A DNA stretch of 64,000 bases. Source: Odontesthes bonariensis. Lineage: Eukaryota > Chordata > Actinopteri > Atheriniformes > Atherinopsidae. Positions 13,001 through 26,600 of this stretch are shown piece after piece. Both the position numbers and the translations under genes were made by a program. The DNA lies in NCBI RefSeq assembly GCF_027942865.1, contig NC_134510.1, positions 22,933,209 through 22,997,208 on the forward strand. The letters run 5' to 3'. A model generated the notes under the pieces. The model saw nothing but the letters and a program-made list of their open reading frames with translations, searched no databases and was not told the DNA's origin. The stretch's first letter is position 1. The number at the start of each line of letters is the position of its first letter.

Positions 13001-16000
13001 AAAGGTCAGGAAGCAATGGAAAATACCAGAAAGATAAAGATAAATAACAAAAATATGCTGTTGTTCTTACATTTACTTTGACTTTTAATTCATAGCAGAC
13101 AGTGTGAATCCAAGAAATATCAGGTTTTGTCTCATGTGCTTCATCTATTTTGTTAACATACATAATTTTTGCATTTGAGGCTGCAACACAAACTAAATAA
13201 TGTCTTTGGGAATGAGCACATGGTGTCAATTCCTTCCCAAAAAAAAAACAAGGCTGATGAAAAAGAGGGTATGGGTACTGGCCTGCCTGCAGTCTCACCT
13301 TTCCTCAACAGAGGAGAATTTTTAAGGGAAAAAGAAAATGCAAAAATAAGCCCACACTGTTGCTCAACTTAAAACTTGTTTGGAGGAACAATGGGACAAA
13401 AAAAACACATAAAGCATTACTTAGCTTGGTATCCTCAGTGCCAGAATGTCTTTTAAGTATCATTATAGAGAATACCAACATTACAAAATGGTAAAAGCTT
13501 CAATTTCTTTTTTTTTTATGTACTGCAGACCTGAAATGCTAAAATAATTGTAAACAGTATCAACAAATGAAATGAAGCTTATGAGGCAAATTATGAATAA
13601 TTTGGGGTTTACATTGCTTGCAAGTAAATGTAGGAATCACTGCATTATCCCGTCCCAGCTTTTTCTTTTATGCTCATTAATGTAATCCATATGACTAAAT
13701 CATCGTGCTTGGGATTTTTAGGATGATGGACCAATCGTGGGCCGATTGGACTGCAGGCGGTTGGGGAGAAAAGTGCTTCATTTGGAGACAAACTCCTGTT
13801 CTGAACTACAGTTTACAGAGTTTAGAGACAGTTTTATCTCAGTGCCATTAGAGCAATTCATCCCCAGCTTCACTGCTGTGCAGAGCTATTAAAAAAGTTG
13901 ATTGATCTGAAGGATCTGGACTCAGTGAAACTGTGCATATTTGCACTGATTATAAAGTGAAGTCTGTGCTTCTAAGTGGTACAGTTAAAGTAAAATGCTT
14001 ATAGAAACTCAATTTGTGCCCCTAATTTTGACTTGAGGCTATTTTTCTAAATGTAAAAAAGCATCTGTATTGGTTATATATTGAATTTTAGTCTCCAGTA
14101 AAAACTCTGGTAAAAGCTTTATGCCATATTGGTATATAAATGATATGATTTGTTCCTCAAAGCACAGTTCAAACTAAAATTATTGAAAACAAAGTAAGAC
14201 TATCAAACAGCTTTTAAACAGACAAACTATGTCACAAAAATCTCCAACAATTAGTCGAGTCATAAATCTATGGGTAAAAGGAAAAACAACTGTCATTGGC
14301 AAAATAATACCGTAAGAAGTTTTAAAGCAAAAACACTGATCAGAGATGAATTAATGGGAAAACCTCGGCTTTTTCTTTCATTTTTGTTGGGCAAGGGCCC
14401 ACTGGCTTTTGGTGAATCACCACGGGACTGTTCCAACCTGCCCAGCATAGCTGGTTAGGGAATAGATCAAATTTAGTAAAAATATCATATTGGAGGGTCA
14501 TTGACATTAGGGCATCCTAAACGGCCGTCTAATGAAGAATTCTCAATCTCGGTGGACTTTGGGATAACTTTCCCACTTTGCTTCACTGATGCTAAAACGT
14601 TTGTCTTCCTGTAGACAGGATAAAACTCATACTGGAAAGATTCCTTTCCCATTAAGAATAGTTAGATACAAGGAACAGAGAAAACTGGGACACATTTTCA
14701 TGCACTCAGTGTACACAGTATTAGTCATTTCCTACTTTTATTTAAATAAAATTATTATTTCTTTTTTCCCATTTTGCCATAGAACATGTGAACCCAAGCT
14801 TTTCTTCTTTGCTAAATATTAATTCATACACAATCACATGAAGTGATTCATTTGTTAATTATTTTTAGACGCTAATCAGAAAAAAAAAAAATCTATTTGG
14901 AACTTTTAAAATCGACATTAGATCTCGATATTTTATTAATTTCAACCGGCAGAATCAACATTAATTAACTAAAGCAGAGTAAACTGTGGAGAGTGAAATC
15001 AATTTCTTAAACTTTCCGCAGAGCAGCTTGTCAAGAAACTTTTAATTCCTTCAGTTTTTTAATCTTTAAGTCAGAACTAGACACATTACCCTCTTAATAG
15101 CTTCTCATTTCTCACCACTGGGTCGGTGACCTGTCGAGAATGCATCCTGCCTCTTCTCCAATGGTATGCTCCCTTCGCCCTTAACAGGATAAAGAGGGAA
15201 TAGAAAATTAACTAATAAATTAATTTCTTATCCCTGAACTCAATTAACTATATGTGAGAATACATATGTGAAGATTTCAAGAATGAGGCAAGTAACAGTA
15301 AACTTTTTTGAAGAGGCATTCTGAAACCAGTATCTTCCAACTTTGTTATTTCCTCACACTCATGGTGTTTCTTCCTCTGTGTGACCGTAGGTCTTTGGTT
15401 GGAGATTTTTTTTTTCCTCAGCTTTGAAGTGCTGCTTTGAGATTTCTTTTTTACCACCACAAGGTCTCAAGGTCCGTCGAATCTTTGCTACTGTCGAATA
15501 ACAGTGCTGAAGAAAACAGCACCATGCTGTATCATTCAGCATCTCTGTGCTCAGTCTCTGCTTTAGGAAATGGAACCAAGACTGCGGGAAAATGAAAGTG
15601 GGATTTCGCTTATAATGAAGTATAGAAATGAGCAAAGTTTTATTTTCCTCACACAAATGAGCAGAATATGATCAATTCTTGTTCATTCACCTGGTTATAG
15701 TTTTACGACAAAGTAGAAATATCATCAACTTAAACTTTAACATCAACATTGATAATTATGATGTATACATATCGTACCGTCAGCGTTAAGTGGCCATGAT
15801 AAATTGGTATGTTGGATGGTTGCTTGTAGCCAATATTTATGCGATAAAAAGTTTATATGATAGACTGCAGATTTCGGCACTTTCATGTTGGGTTCCAGTG
15901 GATTTTGTTTACCTGCTCAGGGCGAGAACGACAGGCAATCCCCTATTTTTTTTATTATTTTTTAAACTCGTAAGACTCGAGTAGACAAATCTGTTTTTAG

Positions 16001-17514
16001 TGTCAGGAATTCAACACGTGTTCCCACTGAAGCGAACACACAGGTCTTTGGTGGAGCTACTGTGATTTTGGTCTCTTCCTGGTTGGGTTTAGACAATAAC
16101 ATTACCTTGGTAAGAATAATCTAATTAATTTAATATATAATTTGCATTTGGGATGAATAGAGAATTTCTTTCATTTCATTAGGAAATTATCATGGTTAGG
16201 TCCAAAACAATTCCTTTAACAATGAGCCTGTCACCGTCACAGACATCATTTTTACTCTTCGCATGCATCTGCTTTCACAACAGTCTCCCAAGGACCTCTT
16301 GGAGGGACTATAACGGGACAAAGGAAGGAACACATGCTCAACGGATTTGTTCTTGTGTGTTTATGTCAATATTAATACAAGAAAACTGCTGCTCGTTCAC
16401 TTTGCCAAACATTCTCCAGTAGAGAGACAGAGGACATGGCCTTGGAGGACATCATTACAGCCAGCTATAGCTGAATATACACAGAGGTTTAATATATCTA
16501 CTTTAGGAAAAAAATGTATAAGAGGTGAAAGAGTACTGGAAACTGAGTTATATGGTAAAAGAAAGAATCAAAATGAAAGAATCTGGAGAAGTGTTGATGT
16601 GATGGCACAGAGAGAGAGACTGTGTGTGAATTGAGGAAGAGATAAAGAAAAAAACCTTCCCAGAGGCAGAGCTAGTAAATGACTCATCAGAGTGAATCAG
16701 CGATCAGGTCTATTCTAACAGTGCTACAATTGAACGGGTCCTCTTAAAAATTGGGCATAAAATGATTTCTCATTTTGCTGCAATATCCCCCCAGGTAGAC
16801 ATTAGTGCTTAAGTTATGGACCTGGCTGTAAAAGCTCCTGAGGTAACGTGCTGCTTGTCTGCCATAAATATTTTGGCGGCTTTGTATATGTATATTGTGA
16901 TTTCAGCGAGGGTCCTTTTATGGAGAGGAGAATTTTTGTGCAAATAGACAGCAAACTTGATGCGATGCTGTGTGTCATTTCTACAGCCAGGTTGTCACCC
17001 TGTCTGCTGCGCCAACTCCCCAGGTGCTGCACATCACAGCCGAGACTCCATTCAGCTCTGATCGTTTCAACACATTTCAGTGGACACGCACACACATGTA
17101 CCTCCAGAAACTTGCAACCAATACCACAAATACAGTGCCAAGCAAAGCAGACACACACACATACAAAAAAAAAAAAAAAAACCTTACATATGTGCCAAGC
17201 TTCATTTCTGCTCTGTTGAATCTGTTCATGTCACAGCTTTGCAGATGTTTTAGCCATGGGGACATGAACACTAGATCTGCACAAATTCTCTTTCTAGTCG
17301 TTTGTTTGGAACAGCAGGTTTTGAAATGATAATGAATATGTGGGCCAGGATCTCCCACATGGCATCATGTCTGGTGTGAAAACAGAGGAAACAGAAAAAA
17401 GACAGCAGCCCTGGAAAACAGCAACATAAGATTTTTATTTTTTTTTTCCTGGCAAATGTAAAAGTCTAATTCTGGCTGAACTAGAATGTTAAAGCAGTGA
17501 TAAAACGTTGAAAA
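10021..17514. other. gene-free DNA
   Basis: No gene recognised. Stretches near 10,200-10,480, 13,640-13,760 and 14,880-15,240 look less repetitive than their surroundings and could be conserved non-coding sequence, but that cannot be shown from one genome. A 152-codon minus-strand frame at 12,840-13,298 has no known motif and is probably chance. Confidence 0.5.
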
Positions 17515-18570
17515 ATGTGAATCGGGGGTTAACATGACAGTTAGGGTTGCCCATGTTGCTCATTTACACCTGGAAGGTAAATGGAATGATAATGTTACAA
17601 AAATACAATTTTGACACTCAGATTTTTTGGGATGTAGTGATAACTTACAGAAACGTATTTGTGATCATACAGTCAGGTGAAATAGAATGTAAACCCTCTT
17701 TCACTTCTTTGTTTTCATGTGTCAGGACATACGAATAATAGAACAACCGTGTGAGCTTTAAAAACCATCCTCAGAAGCTAATTTAAAAAAAAAAAAAACT
17801 TTTTTCACTATTGTGGAGGAATTTTGGTTAACTGTTCTTTAAAACATTACAACAGTCCATTGAGATTTAGGCAGAAATGTTTATGCAAAGTTCTCTTAAG
17901 AGCCACAGCACTTCAGTCAGATTGAGGTCTTGACTTTGAATGGACCTCTGCAGCATCTCGATTCTTTTCTTTTTCTGTCACTCTGTTGCAGATTTGCTGC
18001 CGTACTTGGGATCCTCGTCCTGTTGCATGACCCAATTTTAGCCAAGCTTTAGCTAGCAGACACATGACCTCACATTTGACCCCAGAATACTTTCGTATAT
18101 TGAGGGGTTCATGATCGACTCAATGACTCGAAGGTGTCCAGGTCTCGTAGCTGCAAAACAAGCCAACCGCCGACGTGCTTGACATTTATGGCATGAGGTG
18201 TTTGTTCTGATTTGCTGTGTTTGGTTTTCTGCAAATGTGGTGCTTTGCATTGTCTGTCCAAAACATGCTGGGATTATTAGCTATCTTGAATGTTTTTCTC
18301 TTGTGAATAATCCTTCTCACTTCATAGTGATGAACCCCATAATGTGTTTGAAAAGGGTTTAAAACTTTTCTCGGGTTGATGGGCAGCAACAGTTGCTTCT
18401 CTAAGATCACTGTGGATGTCTTTCCTCCAACTGAAGGAGGGTGTGCTTTTTTTTTCTCACATGACTGCTTGATATAATGCCTACAAACACCAATACAGTT
18501 GCTCTTAGATACTGATTACAGGTGTAATAAACAAACACAACTTTATCTCTCTCTCTCTCTATCTCTCTGT
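17515..18570. repeat. degenerate interspersed repeat with (CT) tract
   Basis: The block carries text typical of an old fish DNA repeat: a run about a vibration-free 'ggttttctgcaaatgtggtg' word, then 'tgtctgtccaaaac', reading like a relic of a widely dispersed transposon. It ends in a CT-rich tract at 18,543-18,570. A short related segment containing 'gattacaggtgtaataaa' occurs at about 18,518 and again at about 18,855, so the end of the unit is duplicated. Class and exact ends are unresolved. Confidence 0.4.
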
Positions 18571-19040
18571 TGCTTACATCGAGCCAAAAGAGTGGAGAAA
18601 AACAGCGGACAGTTTTTTTGACAAAGTCTGTTATTTACAAAGTATAAAAATGTTTAATAATGTGAATCTGTAGTCAACGTTACAGTCACAAAGTGCACAG
18701 GGTGACTGGTGCTAAGTTACAAATCAATGTTTTACCTGAAATACCTGAAACGATATGGACATATGGATTTGTTGGGTGGAATGATGACTCACGGTGACAA
18801 GTCTATTATCATATAATGCCTGCACGCTCCAACACGTGTGCTCTCAGCTTTTGATTACAGGTGTAATAAAAAACACATACACCAACCTCTCACACTCACA
18901 CACACATGGACTCTTATTTCAGGCAGAGAGAGGTTAAAGACAAGAAGGGAGGGGTGGTGCACAGGTCAAATTCCACAGCAATATAATTCCACAGCACTGA
19001 GCATCCAAACAATCCTTTAGCAAGTGGCACATCAGAGGAA

Positions 19041-19229
19041 ATGAAGCCAAACAACATGCTGCTGCATCCTCTGGACATGACAGCGGCCCCTCAGCCGGAG
19101 CTGCTGTGTATCTTTGGTACCGGGGACTTGGGGCGCTCTCTGGGCCTGCGTCTGCTTCAGTCTGGCTACAGAGTGGTGTACGGCAGCCGCAGACCTAACG
19201 ACTGTGGCCCTCTGCCTCTGGGAGCTCAG
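19041..19229 (+). CDS. steap4: steap4 coding exon 1
   Basis: Codons 1-63. Encodes the start and the NADPH-binding GTGDLG and GSRRP motifs. The donor is CAG|GTACAG, phase 0. An AG at the end of 'cacatcag', 8-15 bases upstream of the ATG, could be an acceptor from a 5' untranslated exon. Confidence 0.92.
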
Positions 19230-22200
19230 GTACAGCACATGGCAAAAGCACTCAACACAAAGTTTATTTAAAAAATGCACAAAAAACACTGTGTATGTTC
19301 AAATCTGTCCATTCGCCCTCATGTTCTGAACGTGTGTTTTTTTTGTACAGGTGATGACGCATGCAGCAGCAGCCCAGTCTGCCAGTTTGATCTTTATTTG
19401 CGTTCACAGAGACCACTACGAATTCCTGGAGCAAATGGCACATCACCTCCAAGGAAAGGTGAATGAACAATTTATTAGCTGGATCCAAGAATTTACTTTA
19501 AACTGAGACTATAAGTATCTAAACAACAACACAAGCTTTCACATACTTTTTTATCATTCATTACATTTGTGAACTGACATAGTAGCAGCATACTTATTGT
19601 GTGAATTGTCAGTTGGGTTTATAACTGCTAAAAAGATCATTAGAAATTACTTTCTCAATACAATTGAGTTATATTTTTGCCCACTCCCTGTTAACTAGTC
19701 ATACATTTATATTTACTTGTGGACTAATAATGATTGAAGTTAATTATGTCATCTGAGGGGACTTAAAAACAAAAACTAATATGTGAATATTTTCATTAAA
19801 TAAGTCTTAATTAGACATTATCCTAAAGAATGCAGTGGTTACCAACCTTTATCATGTAAGACACATGATCGTGTCCATTTTCCAAGCTAATTCTGGGAGT
19901 AAGGTTCGTTTTCAAAGGACCTTGAGAAACATTTTTCTTGTGACATCTGAGGTGTCCCGCCCTACTCAGTGCTCAGTATGCCGATTCACAGCCAGAACTT
20001 GTGTAACAGTTCTGTCTATGCTGCACAAAATGTTTCAACATTTACAAATATTCCAGTTATATATCACACGTTTTCCTCTGTAACTGAAGTATTGTGTCAT
20101 AAGACATTTAAGTTTTGTGCTGTATTACCTGAGGATGTTTTTAGTTGACAACTTATAATTTGACATTCACATCATGAATATTGTTTCCCTCTAAAACTGA
20201 AATTTTACCATATACGTACACCTTTTCCTTACTATTTTCTCATTGACTTCCCCACAGCAGTAGGGGCGTACACACAGCAGTGCGACCTAGTCATATTGCT
20301 TCCTTTTTTGTGAAGATTTTTACAAAGATAGAATTCGTAGAATGCTTTGTTGAATCTAAATCTTTTATTGGGATGAAAAGACATATTCCAATTCTCCTCA
20401 TCTTTAACTAACACTTATCGTGTCAACAAATTGTAATACGATTTTTGAACGTGACTTTGCTCGATACTTAGATTTCCTTCCAGGAATTTAAAGCAATTTC
20501 ATTCAAATTAGTCAGAATTTCTGAATCAGAAGGGACAAAGCAAAACACGACAGCGTTTTTCCCAACTAGTTTAATTTGGAGATTAGGTGGTGGAAATCCA
20601 GTTGGCAGTGATTTTCAATTTGAGCCACTGAATGCCTCTACATGCTGCATACTGGACCTTTAACACTGAAACAGTATTTAGTCTTTGACACAAAAATTTG
20701 AATTTTCCCAGTAACAACTTTGGATGTGTTTGACGCTCAATATCACTGCTTAGAGAATAGACTGTGAACAGTTCATACTCTCAATAGATATTCTGAATTT
20801 CTTGTGTTCAATGTGAAAGATGTAGGTATGAAATAAGATAACAACGATAATTTAAAGGATGTGTATTTCCTTCTATTCGTCAATGCTGATGCATTGATTT
20901 CTAGGTGCTGGTGGACCTCAGTAACAACCTGAAGAAAAACATGTATCCAGAGGCCAATGGTAGCTACTTACAGAGGTAACAAACTCCTGTAAAAGTACTG
21001 AAAGGGAAAAAATAAAATAAAAATAGGTGTGTCTAAGTATGTTAGTAGGATAAGCATGTAAATCCTTCCTTTGAGTTTGGCATTATATCTGTCTTGCACT
21101 TACAAAGATAACATAACTTTTCTCAAGCTAGCAGATTTTGGCTGTTGTGCAAAGAAAAATTGCAGCGATAGTTACCAAAAAAGGCTGGACATCCTGAGAA
21201 TATTAATATTATCAGAAAGTTCTCCTAAACACCACTTATAGAATGAGACATCAAAACTCCTCAAAGAATCCAGAAGAATTGAAAAGACTGTGCAGGGCTG
21301 CAGCTCCCTTGGCAGGATAGCCTGCTGTGTGTCTATTCTGTTAAAGTCAAAACATTGATTTTCATCTTTTTGAGACAGTTTCTTCAACATCTGTGTGTCT
21401 GTAGACAGAAACAATATAAAAAAAAGAAAGCCCTTGTTGTGTGTTCTCCAGGCTAGTCCCCAAGGCTTTTGTAGTGAAAGGCCTTAACACACTGTCTGCC
21501 TGGGCCCTGCAGAATGGACTTCTGGCTCGAAAGCAGGTGAGAGATGGGAAGAAGTAAGTAATCTATTAGAGAATGTCAGTGGGATCATGGCAGAGCAGAG
21601 CCAGGAAGCTTCCAAGCATTAAGAAAGAATTTGATTCGACAAGAGGAAGGATAAAAAGACAGAGCAGGAGCTGGAGGGGGAGATTACCAGAATGATCGGA
21701 TCATGATGAGAAACATTTAGCATCAAACCAGGAAATATTAAACGCTTTCAACATTTTTCATACAAAAACAAAGTGCCTCTTAGAGTTGAAATCACTTCAA
21801 TACACACCCATGCAAAATTTAGGAAAAATAATTCATTAAATTAATCCAGCTGCTGATTATTGATTTTTGCTCTCTTTCCATAACAAGGCAACAGAAAATG
21901 AGGACACTGTTTGAAAAAGACACAAACAAACACGCTTTATGATGCCGCAAAGTTGAAAGACCAGTGTTTATTGCAGCCTTCGTTTCGCTGCTACAAAGAG
22001 AAACACAAACATTCCTGAACCTCTGGAGACCAAACCTGAATCTGCCTCAAATCCTCTTCAACACGAACAAGCTCTCGTAGATGCGCAAACAGACACAAAC
22101 ACGCTCTCACACATGACACACACACACACCTCTGCAGTGCTCTATTTCTTTGAAAGCAGGCAAAGAACGGGAGTGCTGTGTTTGAGTGTGTGTCTTCCTC

Positions 22201-23573
22201 AATGCATTTGTAGTTACAGTATATATTAAAGCACACACACCCATACCTGTAAGTGCGTGCTATTCCCTGGCCAGCAATTTGATTAGATCCACAGCGGGGC
22301 TGTGGCTCTGTCACATTTACATTCAGATGGAGATTTAGTCTGTCGGCCGTCCCCTGCTGTTACTGGTGCAGTAATGTAGGGAGACATGGCTGGCTGCCCA
22401 GTCCACTTATACACACACCTGGTGAAAACTGCTCAATCCTACCAACTCCCCTATTTGCCTGTCAAACTGCACTCTCTAACTCTCTCTAGCTCCCGGTTTC
22501 ACTCGTCTTTCAAAAACAACTTAATCGTCTTATCAGAAAGCTGTGAGTGTGGTAATGAGGTTCAGCATGATGAGATCCAGGAATGGGATTACATATTGAG
22601 CACATGCATATGAGGTGGGCATATGTCTTTACATAGTTGAAAGCTTCCACAAATTTCATCAAAAAAAAAATTTACTGAGATGACAACGAGAGATGAAAGG
22701 AAGAAGCGCTCGCTGTGCAGACAGGCTGCAGGTATAAACTGTGCAATGATGCACTGTAACAGGACTCATCTAACAACAATCTTAATGCAGTTATTAGCAA
22801 GGGCGCAGCTTGTGAGAACGCAGAAAGGAGAAGCGTTGACATCTTTATTGATGTCTGATGTGTTTCTCAAGAAAGGATCTATCTAATTTTTTTTTTAATG
22901 ACTGACTGATGGACAAAATAATCCTTCTGTAAAACAGGAACCTGAGAACTTTCCCATCATCAGACTGTCCTTGAGTGGTTACAACTGCTGCTGCCAATGT
23001 GAATCAGTCTTTTGAAACTGCTATAATGTCCATGTTATGAGAACTTAACAGTATATTTGAAAACTGTCCTCATGCTGAAAATGACACTATTGGTAGTAGA
23101 TGTTACATATCTATTGTTGCATTTAAATTGTGATTAACATCATAATATTCATGAGGAAAGTACATTTAAAATCTCCTGTGTCCTCGTCACCAAGACAACT
23201 TGGATGATGGAGCTTTATAATTTGCAATAAACATGTTTTTTTTTTCTCAGCCAAACCAAGTACTTTGAATGCCTGTTTCTGACAAAATACTTAGCAATGG
23301 CAAAAATAAACACCAAGTGAAAATAAGTACAAAAAACAAAACAAGATAGAAAGAAAGAAAAATGGTGCTACAGTGGCTTTTAACTCTGTTGCTTTTAAGT
23401 CCTCAGACTTCCTTCATTCATGGACTTTGGGACTCCTTTCTTGTACTGGATATTCGAAACAAGCACCCTGCGTTGTTATTTAGGTTGGAGGACCTGCTGA
23501 TATTTTTATATCACCGGGAAGACTGACTGTGTCATACATTTTGTTGCTCTGATTAGGAAACTTTTGACTGTAA

Positions 23574-23612
<39 letters not shown>

Positions 23613-26600
23613 ATATACCATATAGATATATATATACCATATAGATGATCAAACTTCTTAAAGAAAATTCCCCAACCAATCCACGATCTATTCTGATACA
23701 ACTAGCACTTGCAACACACTGCACTGCTTAGGATGAAGAAATGAAACAGAAACAGGGACATTTATATCTTTAGTAGAAACGAAGGGTTTAGGAAATGAGA
23801 AACTCATTTTCTATTTGCTCATTTTAAGGTATTTTTTTTTGGCAACAACAATTATAAAATATTACAGTTGAAGTATGTTTTTGTTTTTTTTAAATAGCAT
23901 CATCGTGTTGCAGGTGTACTTGTGTGGGGACAGTACAGAAGCGAAGCAGGTCGTGGCACAGATGGCTACCAAACTGGGCCTCACTGTTCTGGACAAAGGG
24001 TCTCTGTCAGCAGCAAGAGAGCTGGAGGACTTCCCCCTGCAACTATTCCCAGAGTGGAGGCTGCCTCTATCCATAGCTGTTGGGCTCACTGCCTTCTTCT
24101 TCTTCTACCTCCTGATCAGAGATGTCATCTACGCATACGTTGAAAACGGCAGCGACATCTCGTACCGTATCATTATTTCCCTGGCCAACAAAGTAAAGAT
24201 TTACCGCTTCTGTTTAGTCTTCAGCATGGTGGTGATGTATTGTTCCTGTTTTGAGAGGTGTAATCCATGTCTGGGTTTTTTTCTCCCATATTTTAGGTGT
24301 TTCCAATTGTTGCACTCGTCATGCTGTCTCTCTGTTACTTGCCTGGTGCTATAGCTGCCTTTCTTCAGCTCTACAGAGGGACCAAATACAGGTCAGACAT
24401 CAAACAGGGCCGATAAACTGAATAAATAAATGAATGAAATAACTTGGTTCAGCTTTACTATTGGATTCATTATTCTGGGTGTGTAAGGTACCTAACTCAT
24501 TTTTGCATGTTCCAGACGCTTCCCTAACTGGCTGGATCGCTGGATGCTGTGCAGGAAGCAGTTGGGTCTTATTGCACTGGGCTATGCTTTTCTCCATGCC
24601 ATCTACACATTCATCATTCCTATTCGCTATAATGTCAGGCACAAACTCATCTCACGCGTGGTGGATGAGGTAGAGCATAGCGGTCCAAACCAGTTGCAGT
24701 ATTTCTAGAATCTTGTACAATGAAGAACCTGACATAAAGCTTACATTTTATATATATATATAATTCATTGCTTATCCTCCTACTTGTCTCTCCCTTTCTT
24801 TAGATGAAGGATAATAAAACCACCCCATTTTACTTTGATAACACAGAGGCATGGGGCACAGACTCGTTCCTGGCCCTGGGAATGCTGGGCTTCTTTCTTT
24901 TTGTCCTGTTAGGACTAACATCCCTGCCCTCTGTGGGAGGCACCCTCAGCTGGAGAGAATTCAGCTTCATTCAGGTCAGAGCTCGGTTGGAAATGTGCAG
25001 TCCTTTGTGTGCATGTGTATGAGTGTGTTTGCCTGGGTTAACCTTTAAAGCTAACACACATTATCAGTCATGTGCAGTAAAACCATCACTGAAAACATCT
25101 TTTAGGGCCTTTGTAGTAATCTATTTTTGGACTTTCAAAGTTTTTATCAGAGTTATTAAAATGTTCCAGAGGCAGAATGGCACTCCTCTCCCAGGAGTCA
25201 AGTTAACTAACTGCCCAACACAGGCACTCAAAGTGAAAGTCTAGCTGACTTTTGCCCAAGATTTTAAATGTTAAGTTATTCATTAAATAGAATTATGATA
25301 CCTGGTATAATTCCCTGTAGGAACGTTGTTAATGCAGGTCACAGGCCCATTTGTGTAAAGGTCAAGTCCATAGGCAGAGAAGAAATGGGACTCAGAGACA
25401 GAATTCTAGGTCAAGATAAATCTTTTAATCTTGTGAGAAGAGTTGTGAAAAACATTAAATGATAGGTATTGATTTACAGAAACTTATATTTGTTTGTTGG
25501 AGTTGTGATCGTTGTTGTTACAGGGGAATTTACACATGTAAATGCTCATAAAAGAGGGATTTTCCATCCCAAACTGGTTAAATGGGGTCCCAGATTATCA
25601 TTACAAGGGATAATACTGCACCACATCAATGTGAATGATTCTTTATTGTGCTGTTTGCTCCTAATGTAAGTCACAGCGGATGTGAACATCAGCAGCCAAA
25701 TGCTGGAAATGTAAATGAAAGCGCATTATCCACGTAATTAACAATAACTGAGCCCCAAAGGCCATTGGTGTGCTACAAAACCAATTATTCTGGTACAACT
25801 GTGGAGCAGTTTGTATTTTTAGCTCATTGTAACACTTAACACAAAATTAAACCAGACATTCAAATTCACATCTATTAGGAAAATATCACAGTAGTTTTAT
25901 TTAGCTGAAGTAGCTTTCGTCTACTAAAATAGCCAGCGTGTACTAACTATTAACTATGACCAGCCAAACATACATAAAATAATATTTGTGATATGAAAAT
26001 GTGTGTTTGTGTTTACAGTTGGTGACAACAACACTTAATAAAAATTAAAAATAAACTCTTGTCAGAGCAGTTTCACATTTTGGAAAGTAGCTTAGTCCAT
26101 CTTGGACAATCCATCACATGGAACTCTGGGTAACAGTCACCATATAGAGGGAAATACATCTTTATTTAATTGTATGCTACCTTTAGTGGTCACCATGAAT
26201 AGATGGGGACATCATACACAAATAAAACAAGTATAAAAAGAAACAAATGAACAGTGTGAAAAATCAATCCCACATCAGAGGATAATTGAACTAGCACATA
26301 AATGTTAACTTAAAAAAAAAAAAATAGAGGAGATCATCAGGCTCGACCGAAAGAAACACAAGAGACCACAAAATTCCTGCCTGCTTGATGCAGACAGAAG
26401 TCATGTACCTGCTTCGTATAGCATTTTGTAACTGGCACTTTGGATTATTATTTGCATAATGTGAGCTGCTGTTATGAGTCGCCATGCTGTTTATGTCTAC
26501 CATAAAAGTTTATATGTGCACTTTCTACAGTTTATCTTGTCTACACTGGGTTTAGCTGTTATCTACGAGGGAGAGCAACAGATAAAGGACTCCGCACAGT

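Noticed and set aside
12840..13298. 152-codon minus-strand frame
   Set aside because: No recognisable domain, unusual composition and no splice context; length is possible by chance in 64 kb.
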